A DNA stretch of 20,217 bases from JBEEMU01 sp043778315 (GTDB lineage: Bacteria > Bacteroidota > Bacteroidia > Chitinophagales > Saprospiraceae): NCBI GenBank assembly GCA_043778315.1, contig JAYWGJ010000302.1:1-20217 (forward strand), in the 5' to 3' direction. This document shows, in pieces, positions 14,995 through 20,217 of this stretch. A program made the position numbers and the translations under genes. Each line of letters starts with the position of its first letter. The first letter of the stretch is position 1. The notes under the pieces were generated by a model, which saw nothing but the letters and a program-made list of their open reading frames with translations, did not search any database and had not been told where the DNA came from.

Positions 14995-16650
14995 ATGATT
15001 TTTTATTTATTTCTCGCTGTTTATTTTGTAGGAACGGCAATTGGCATGTACAAATTATTCGAAAAAGCAGGTTTAGCAGGCTGGAAAGCCTTTGTTCCTG
15101 TCCTTAATTTGGCGACTTTGCTGCAATTGGTCGGTCGCCCGTTATGGCATTTGATATATTTATTGATACCCGTAGTCAATTTGTTTTACTGGGCTTATGT
15201 AATGATAGAAACGGCGAATAGCTTTGGCAAATATACGTTTTTAGACCATTTTTATGCCGGTGTTTTGCCGTTTTGGTTCTTCCCGAAAATAGGTTTCAAT
15301 ACCGAAGACCGCTATTTGGGCGGCGATTTCGCCACGCACGAAGCCTTTACCGCCGAGCTAAAAGCGGCTGGTACAGACATGGCGGTTTCGGGCAAAGTCC
15401 TGCGCAAATATTCGCAATACGAAAAAGGAACGGTGCGCGACTGGGCGGAAACTATCGTTTTTGCTGTTTTTGCTGCATCTTTTATCCGTATGTTTTGTTT
15501 CGAAATGTATGTGATACCAACGCCGTCGATGGAGGGTTCGTTGCTCGTGGGCGATTATTTAGCGGTAAGCAAATTAAGTTACGGTTTGCGCACACCAAAG
15601 ACCATTTTATCACTGCCTTTGCTACATAATGTAATACCTTATTTGGGTATAGAGTCTTATAGCGATGCGTCGCAATTTGATTATCATCGGTTCAAAATAC
15701 CATTTTTGAGTGGCGACGTAGCGCGTTACGACCCTGTTGTGTTTAATTTTCCTGCTGGTGATATAGTGGCGTTGCCGCTACCAACGGCGGAACTCAAAAG
15801 TCCGAAATACAATCAAGATATGTTTTTTGGCGAAGGACACCGCACCGATTATGATAGTTATCAACGTATGTTGGGCGCAGACCCAAGCATTCAGCAAGTA
15901 GGCGTTGATAAATTTATACACGACAATTTCAAGGTTTTTACGCGCCCCGTGGACAAGCGCGATTTCTTTATCAAACGCTGCGTCGGCTTGCCAGGGGACA
16001 AGATAGAGGTAAAAGATAGGGCGTTGTATGTGAATGGCGCGCCTGCTACCGTTCCCGAAATGTTGCAGTTTTCTTATACCGTTGTGACCAAAGAGGCGTT
16101 GAATGAAGATGGATTATTGGCACTCGGCATCGATTTTAATCGGTCGCAAGAGCAGCCTAATTTGTACCAAATGTTTTTGCATCAGTCGCAAGTAGATGCT
16201 TTGAAAAAGTGGAAGGAAATAGAGAAAATTGAGGCGCGCAACGACCCTGCGGGCAAAGTGAGCCGCGATGTATTTCCACAAGATACCGTCAATTTTAAGT
16301 TTAATATGGACAATTATGGTCCGATTGTATTACCCAAAAAAGGCGAAGTTTTGCAGCTTAACGCCAATAATATCGCTTATTATCGTCGTTTAATCACGGC
16401 TTACGAAGGAAATACGCTCAAAGTGGAAGGCAACAGCATTAGTATTAATGGCAAACCAACTACCACTTATACTTGCCAAATGGATTACTATTGGATGATG
16501 GGCGACAACCGCCACAACTCCGAAGACTCCCGCGTTTGGGGCTACGTTCCCGAAGACCATATTGCGGGCAAACCGCTATTTATTTGGTTTCATAAAGGCA
16601 AAAACGGTATTGATTTTAGCCGCTTTTTTACAGGCGCGAAAAGACTTTAA
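14995..16650 (+). CDS. lepB: Signal peptidase I with DUF5684-like N-terminal membrane domain
   Basis: 551 residues from ATG 14995; an upstream in-frame GTG (14965) lies inside a palindrome and is less likely. The first about 110 residues hold several membrane segments (FLAVYFVGTAIG, LIYLLIPVVNLFYWAYV) resembling DUF5684, which often precedes SPase I in Bacteroidota. A further membrane helix is at about 160-179, then the catalytic region: IPTPSMEGSLLVGD with nucleophile Ser178, and DFFIKRCVGLPGD with general-base Lys327. Near the C-terminus is the GDNRHNSEDSR motif. It cleaves signal peptides of exported proteins on the outer face of the inner membrane. The large insertion between the Ser and Lys boxes makes it much longer than minimal enzymes, as is common in this phylum. 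Confidence 0.93.
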   Translation: MIFYLFLAVYFVGTAIGMYKLFEKAGLAGWKAFVPVLNLATLLQLVGRPLWHLIYLLIPVVNLFYWAYVMIETANSFGKYTFLDHFYAGVLPFWFFPKIGFNTEDRYLGGDFATHEAFTAELKAAGTDMAVSGKVLRKYSQYEKGTVRDWAETIVFAVFAASFIRMFCFEMYVIPTPSMEGSLLVGDYLAVSKLSYGLRTPKTILSLPLLHNVIPYLGIESYSDASQFDYHRFKIPFLSGDVARYDPVVFNFPAGDIVALPLPTAELKSPKYNQDMFFGEGHRTDYDSYQRMLGADPSIQQVGVDKFIHDNFKVFTRPVDKRDFFIKRCVGLPGDKIEVKDRALYVNGAPATVPEMLQFSYTVVTKEALNEDGLLALGIDFNRSQEQPNLYQMFLHQSQVDALKKWKEIEKIEARNDPAGKVSRDVFPQDTVNFKFNMDNYGPIVLPKKGEVLQLNANNIAYYRRLITAYEGNTLKVEGNSISINGKPTTTYTCQMDYYWMMGDNRHNSEDSRVWGYVPEDHIAGKPLFIWFHKGKNGIDFSRFFTGAKRL

Positions 16651-16685
16651 ATAGTGATTAACGATTAGTGTTCAGTGATTAACGT

Positions 16686-16871
16686 GCGAGCATGAAGTTT
16701 ATTGCTTACAGTTCACAGCTTTTAGCTTAAAAAGATTACTCGCGAGCATAGTTTATTGCTTATCGTTTACAGTTTTTAGCTTAAAATAGACCTCACGAGC
16801 ATAAAGTTCATAGTTTTTAGCTTAAAAAGAGTACTCGCGAACATGGTTTATTGCTTACAGTTTACAGCTTC
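16686..16871 (+). repeat. Four degenerate copies of a 42-56 bp repeat
   Basis: Copies begin at about 16686, 16742, 16795 and 16837, each opening with gcgagcat or a close variant. Most continue with gtttattgcttacag, a tttagcttaaaa segment and a tail like gattactc. Spacing shrinks (56, 53, 42) as parts are lost. The array fills most of the 230-bp spacer between lepB and the ArsC-like gene. It has no unique spacers of the kind seen in CRISPR arrays. Confidence 0.8.
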
Positions 16872-16882
16872 AAATAAAAATA

Positions 16883-17242
16883 ATGCGTCACATCTTCCAT
16901 CTTGCCAACTGCGGCACTTGTCAGCGTATCCTAAAAGATTGGCAACCCGACGACAGCTTTATACTGCAAAACATAAAAACAGAAGCCATCACCGCCGAGC
17001 AACTCGCGGTGATGGCTTCGCTATCGGGCAGCTACGAAAGTCTGTTTAGTCGGATAGCTAGAAAGTACCGCAGCATGGGTCTTGGTGAACAAAAACTCAC
17101 CGAAACAGACTACAAAGATTTGATTTTATCAGAATATACGTTCCTCAAACGACCTGTATTAATCCTTGATAATCAGATATTTATAGGCAATTCGCCCAAA
17201 AATGTGGCGGCTGCAAAACTCGCTATCGAGGCAATTGTGTAG
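16883..17242 (+). CDS. ArsC/Spx family thioredoxin-fold protein
   Basis: 119 residues, the typical length of the ArsC/YffB/Spx group. The N-terminus has the redox motif CGTC (residues 10-13, within LANCGTCQRILKDW) after the first strand. The C-terminal part carries LKRPVLILDNQIFIGNSP, which contains the conserved Arg-Pro cis-proline turn of the family. Arsenate reductases of this type use the first Cys with glutathione or glutaredoxin; many relatives have unknown substrates. No arsenic genes are nearby, so an arsenate role is not supported by context. The start ATG follows directly after the repeat array. No Spx-type RNA-polymerase-binding features can be judged by eye. Confidence 0.82.
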   Translation: MRHIFHLANCGTCQRILKDWQPDDSFILQNIKTEAITAEQLAVMASLSGSYESLFSRIARKYRSMGLGEQKLTETDYKDLILSEYTFLKRPVLILDNQIFIGNSPKNVAAAKLAIEAIV

Positions 17243-17267
17243 TGAGTTTTAATGCTTAAAATTCCAA

Positions 17268-17762
17268 TTATTGACACTCCGTAATGGTCACTTCGGGCAG
17301 TTGCAGCGTATTGCTTTTGTTGCCTGCCTTATCTTCCATATAGATTTTATACGCTACTTTGTCTGTAGTCGGGTGTGTGGTTCCAGGCTCATATTCGCAG
17401 GCGGTTTGTGGCAAAAAAAGCAGTTTTATTTCGCCACTTATGGCGCGTGAAACGCCCCTATCTTCTATGGTCGGTATGATGAAACTGGCTGCAGTGTCTC
17501 TGAAACGCGGTAGAAAAGAGAAGGTACGCGGGTCTTTGATAAAGATATTTTGCTGCCCTTTTATGGGCGTAATGTCGCCATCGCCGTCCGTAAAACTCAG
17601 TTTTATGACTATCGAATCTGGTTTGTCAGCGCGCACCGTGAGCGGTGTCATGCTGATTAATTGTATCGCAGGCGTGAGCGGATAGTCGGGCGGACGCGAG
17701 CAAGCAGCGAGTAGGAGCAGCGTGCAGCCGCAAAGCAAGAAAAAATAATTTTTAGCCAACAT
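17268..17762 (-). CDS. Putative lipoprotein, Bacteroidota type
   Basis: Start chosen at ATG 17762 (164 residues), because it gives a compact lipoprotein signal: positive N-terminus, hydrophobic run FFLLCGCTLLLL, and lipobox LAAC with lipidated Cys21. An ATG ten codons upstream is also open. The mature part begins with Pro-rich sequence and contains an FTDGDGDITP motif, frequent in Bacteroidota surface lipoproteins and suggestive of a calcium-binding or Ig-like beta-sandwich. It has no enzyme motif I recognise. It is transcribed away from the LuxE-like gene, with about 60 bp between starts. Function unknown. Confidence 0.75.
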   Translation of the reverse strand: MLAKNYFFLLCGCTLLLLAACSRPPDYPLTPAIQLISMTPLTVRADKPDSIVIKLSFTDGDGDITPIKGQQNIFIKDPRTFSFLPRFRDTAASFIIPTIEDRGVSRAISGEIKLLFLPQTACEYEPGTTHPTTDKVAYKIYMEDKAGNKSNTLQLPEVTITECQ

Positions 17763-17823
17763 AATTTTTTTATTTTTTAATACGTTTAACATTATTACTA
17801 CTAATATAAATATTGCTGCCGAT

Positions 17824-18795
17824 TTGCAAGCCCAAATAACTACCGTGACTGCGGCTAATTTTGAAGACTTGTGTATAGCGGTTTTTCGCTATCAAGCGGA
17901 ATATAATTCTTTATATAAAAAATATTTGCATTTATTACATATTGATACACAAAGTATTACAACTATAAATCAGATTCCTTTTTTGCCAATTTCGTTTTTC
18001 AAAACACACCGAATTAAGACCAAAAACTGGCGTGCCGAAGTCGTTTTTACAAGTAGCGGTACTACGGGCAATACTACTTCGCGACATTACGTCAAAGATA
18101 CTACTTTTTATGATAATAATACGCGCTTGGCTTACGAAAATTTTTATGGCGCATTAAAAAACTACACTGTACTAGCCTTGTTGCCTGCTTATTTGGAGCG
18201 CGGCGGTTCTTCTTTGGTGCGCATGGCGCAGCGATTTATAGAGTGGTCGGACGCGCCCGAAAGTGGCTTTTTTTTGTATGAATACAACAAATTACAAGCT
18301 GTATTGCAGGAATGTAACGACACCAAAAAACCAACTTTATTGCTTGGCGTTAGCTTCGCTTTATTAGATTTGGCAGAACAATATCCGTTGCAACTCGCTG
18401 ATAACATTATAGTTATGGAAACAGGCGGCATGAAAGGCAGACGGCGCGAACTCACTCGCCCCGAGCTACATGATACGCTTGCGAGGGCTTTTGGTACGTC
18501 ACAAATTCATAGCGAATACGGTATGACCGAGTTGCTTTCGCAAGCCTACTCGCAGGGCAACGGGCGGTTTACGTCCGCGCCGACAATGCGCGTACAAACT
18601 CGCGAACTCACCGACCCGTTCACTACACTCCCGCACGAACAGACGGGCTGCCTTAATATTATCGACCTTGCTAATCTGCATTCGTGCAGCTTTATCGCTA
18701 CCGACGACCTCGGAAAAACACACTCCGACGGAAGTTTTGAGGTATTAGGCAGAGCCGATGCCTCCGATATACGCGGCTGTAACTTATTGGTATAG
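17824..18795 (+). CDS. LuxE-like acyl-protein synthetase
   Basis: About 323 residues from TTG 17824, the first standard start codon in the frame. Homologous N-termini in my memory begin slightly earlier, so the true start could be one of the ATT codons at 17791 or 17794; there is no ATG. Residues about 75-83 contain FTSSGTTGN, the ATP-binding loop of adenylate-forming enzymes, and near 237 is HSEYGMTELLSQAYS with the YGMTE motif. LuxE activates fatty acids as acyl-AMP and transfers them to a protein thiol. No luxCD or luciferase genes are here; Bacteroidota often carry single copies of unknown acceptor. Divergent from the lipoprotein gene. Family call is firm, substrate unknown. Confidence 0.85.
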   Translation: MQAQITTVTAANFEDLCIAVFRYQAEYNSLYKKYLHLLHIDTQSITTINQIPFLPISFFKTHRIKTKNWRAEVVFTSSGTTGNTTSRHYVKDTTFYDNNTRLAYENFYGALKNYTVLALLPAYLERGGSSLVRMAQRFIEWSDAPESGFFLYEYNKLQAVLQECNDTKKPTLLLGVSFALLDLAEQYPLQLADNIIVMETGGMKGRRRELTRPELHDTLARAFGTSQIHSEYGMTELLSQAYSQGNGRFTSAPTMRVQTRELTDPFTTLPHEQTGCLNIIDLANLHSCSFIATDDLGKTHSDGSFEVLGRADASDIRGCNLLV

Positions 18796-18868
18796 TGGTA
18801 CTTAGGTTGTTATTATATAATTATTAAATATTTAAAATAAAAAATAGCGTAAAAATATCGCAAAAAGT

Positions 18869-18899
18869 TTGGTCACTTATTTAAAAAAGCATACTTTCG
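18869..18899 (+). promoter_or_regulatory. Putative promoter of the DUF2795 gene
   Basis: TTG at 18869-18871 and TACTTTCG at 18892-18899 (one mismatch to TAnnTTTG) are 20 bp apart, fitting Bacteroidota spacing. Predicted leader of about 80 nt, AT-rich. Confidence 0.45.
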
Positions 18900-18987
18900 C
18901 ACAAAATTTGCAAGATGCACTTGTTTTCTAAAACAAAAAATTGCAAAAAAACAATTTCTTTTCATTAATTTTTAATCATTTTATAGT

Positions 18988-19209
18988 ATGTATTGGACGC
19001 TAGAATTGGCTTCTCACTTAGAAGACGCACCTTGGCCCGCTACCCGCGACGAATTATTGGATTACGCAATCCGCTCAGGCTCACCGCTCGAGGTCATCGA
19101 AAACCTACAAGACTTGGAAGATGACGGCGAAATGTACGAGAGTATCGAGGATATTTGGGCGGATTATCCTACCAAAGACGATTTTTTCTTTAATGAAGAT
19201 GAGTACTAG
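18988..19209 (+). CDS. DUF2795 small acidic protein
   Basis: 73 residues, strongly acidic, starting MYWTLELASHLEDAPWPATRDELLDYAIRSG-like (split: MYWTLELASHLEDAPWPATR then DELLDYAIRSG). This matches the DUF2795 family common in Bacteroidota: a Trp-Pro-AT-x-DELLDYAIR core, then a helix with NLQDLEDDGEMYESIEDIW. No signal peptide or metal site. The function of the family is unknown to me. It has its own promoter-like sequence and a strong terminator at 19227-19263, so it is probably a single-gene transcript and may be well expressed. Confidence 0.85.
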   Translation: MYWTLELASHLEDAPWPATRDELLDYAIRSGSPLEVIENLQDLEDDGEMYESIEDIWADYPTKDDFFFNEDEY

Positions 19210-19226
19210 AAAATAGTATATTTTCT

Positions 19227-19263
19227 AAAAAGCCTCAATAGCGGCGTGCTGTTGAGGCTTTTT
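19227..19263 (+). terminator. Rho-independent terminator after the DUF2795 gene
   Basis: aaaaagcctcaa (19227-19238) and ttgaggcttttt (19252-19263) form a perfect 12-bp stem with a 13-nt loop; the 3' arm ends in a T-run. Confidence 0.9.
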
Positions 19264-19341
19264 GGCGTACCACAACACAACAATTCTGATTTATTGCTGT
19301 TTAAATAAATATTTTTTTTTCAATAATTAACAAAATAAAAA

Positions 19342-19803
19342 ATGAGCAAGCCACATATTTTGGAGGCAGAAACCAAGCTGTATCGCCCGATAGCGGAGGT
19401 ATTTGATTTTTTTAGTAAAGCTGAAAACCTCAACGAGGTCACGCCGCCTGAGCTGTCATTTAAGATAAAAACGCCATTGCCTATTGTAATGCAAAAAGGT
19501 ACAATTATAGATTATCGCATCGCACTGATGGGTATTCCGTTTGGGTGGCGCACCTTGATTTCGGCGTGGGAACCTAACCGCCGATTTGTAGATGAGCAAG
19601 TACGCGGACCCTACGTTTTGTGGCGACACGAGCATACTTTCGAGCAATGCGACGGCTATGTGTTGATGCGCGACCGCGTGGAATATCGCTCTCCGGGTTG
19701 GATTTTAGAGCCGATAGTGCATCATTTGTTTGTGAAAAACAAAGTAGAAAGTATTTTTGCGCACCGAACAGTGATTTTTGATAAGTTGTTTGGTAAGACA
19801 TAA
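19342..19803 (+). CDS. SRPBCC (START-like) ligand-binding protein
   Basis: 153 residues. The pattern fits an SRPBCC/polyketide-cyclase fold: an opening strand, a helix RPIAEVFDFFSKAENLNEVTP, a run of beta strands including IDYRIALMGIPFGWRTLIS, and a long C-terminal helix. The GPYVLWRHEHTFEQCDGY and MRDRVEYRSP segments are typical of the subgroup annotated as SRPBCC family or CDP-paratose epimerase-like proteins. It probably binds a small hydrophobic ligand inside the cavity; no catalytic residues are evident. It has no signal peptide. It stands alone between the terminator at 19263 and the permease gene. Confidence 0.82.
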   Translation: MSKPHILEAETKLYRPIAEVFDFFSKAENLNEVTPPELSFKIKTPLPIVMQKGTIIDYRIALMGIPFGWRTLISAWEPNRRFVDEQVRGPYVLWRHEHTFEQCDGYVLMRDRVEYRSPGWILEPIVHHLFVKNKVESIFAHRTVIFDKLFGKT

Positions 19804-19813
19804 AACACCATTT

Positions 19814-19925
19814 TGGGTTACGAAATAAGCTTGTCACAAGTCGTCTGAAAACATTTACAGTTTTTTGTTACAATATTTCAAAAATTATTCGTTATTTTGT
19901 GATTGGATAACAAAGTTGTAACCCA
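19814..19925. repeat. 8-bp inverted repeat flanking the spacer before the permease gene
   Basis: tgggttac (19814-19821) and gtaaccca (19918-19925) are perfect complements about 96 bp apart; the second arm touches the start codon at 19925. It may be chance or a regulatory site. Confidence 0.4.
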
Positions 19926-20217
19926 TGAAAAAAATAGATAAGTTACTGATTACCAGTTTCATACCACCTTTTATACTCACGTTTTTTATTGCCGTATTTG
20001 TACTAATCATGCAATTTTTGTGGGCATATATCGACGAGATTATAGGTAAAGGCGTGGGTGGACTGCTGATTTTTGAATTATTATTTTATCGCGCTATGGC
20101 ATTAGTGCCGATGGCGTTACCTATCGCTACGCTGATTTCGTCGGTGATGGTAATGGGCAATTTGGGCGAGCGGTACGAGTTAGCGAGTATGAAATCGGCG
20201 GGTATTCCCTTAATCCG
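19925..20217 (+). CDS. LptF/LptG (YjgP/YjgQ) family permease, 3' end missing
   Basis: The frame opens at ATG 19925 and runs off the window after 97 codons. The visible part starts MKKIDKLLITSFIPPFILTF, then a membrane helix (about 15-37), a short loop with YIDEIIGKG, and a second hydrophobic segment (about 48-76, ending with LISSVMVMGNLGERYELASM). The motif GERYELASMKSAGIPL, with Glu and Ser ahead of a Lys-Ser-Ala-Gly-Ile, is the hallmark of the LptF/LptG coupling region that contacts the LptB ATPase. These proteins extract lipopolysaccharide from the inner membrane for transport to the LptD/LptE translocon. Whether it is LptF or LptG cannot be decided from the fragment. Confidence 0.88.
   Translation, partial: MKKIDKLLITSFIPPFILTFFIAVFVLIMQFLWAYIDEIIGKGVGGLLIFELLFYRAMALVPMALPIATLISSVMVMGNLGERYELASMKSAGIPLI

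Noticed and set aside
16686..16871. CRISPR array
   Set aside because: Repeats are degenerate and abut each other without unique spacers of constant length; there are no cas genes.
1..20217. Insertion sequences, tRNA or rRNA genes
   Set aside because: No transposase, terminal repeats, cloverleaf or rRNA-like stretch was seen on either strand.

Overview
The window looks like chromosomal DNA of a Bacteroidota bacterium. The evidence is the gene set (Bacteroidota-type LptE, SecG next to a TPR-like protein, a PorE-like OmpA protein, DUF2795, a long signal peptidase I), AT-rich spacers, no clear Shine-Dalgarno sequences, and several matches to the Bacteroidota promoter -7 box TAnnTTTG. Genus cannot be told from sequence alone.

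Layout. 1-1005: 3' part of a VWA-domain protein. 1218-3191: lptE, a TPR-like protein and secG, all on +. 3274-3307: a strong hairpin terminator shared with the convergent cphA (3334-6003, -), a full-length cyanophycin synthetase with no cyanophycinase beside it. 6348-9218: fabD, then a PorE-like TPR/PD40/OmpA envelope protein. 9279-13774: an AT-rich defence-type cassette. 13790-14815: a VAT-1-like quinone oxidoreductase. 14995-16650: lepB. 16686-16871: degenerate short repeats, then a small ArsC/Spx-like protein. 17268-17762 (-): a lipoprotein, divergent from a LuxE-like acyl-protein synthetase (17824-18795). Then DUF2795, an SRPBCC protein, and the start of an LptF/LptG permease running off the window.

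Main find. The 9.3-13.8 kb cassette appears to be a retron with an unusual protein set. The reverse transcriptase has the retron motifs NAxxH, YADD and VTG. A perfect 11-bp inverted repeat (9306-9316 / 9441-9451), placed like retron a1/a2 repeats, brackets about 146 nt of probable msr-msd RNA directly upstream. The RT carries a C-terminal extension of roughly 290 residues that reads like a degenerate GHKL (histidine-kinase ATPase) domain. It is followed, overlapping or at 6 bp, by a small receiver-like protein and by a protein made of a pseudo-receiver, a canonical receiver with all phosphorylation residues, and a C-terminal HEPN-like domain with the RNase motif RN-x4-H. My inference is a retron whose sensing is wired like a two-component phosphorelay and whose toxin is a receiver-controlled HEPN RNase. 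I do not recall a described retron type with this arrangement, but could not search.

Other points: the site GATC occurs only twice in 20 kb by eye; a perfect 20-bp palindrome lies upstream of lepB; three perfect 12-bp tandem repeats follow secG; and several gene starts appear to use TTG or sit downstream of the longest open frame.
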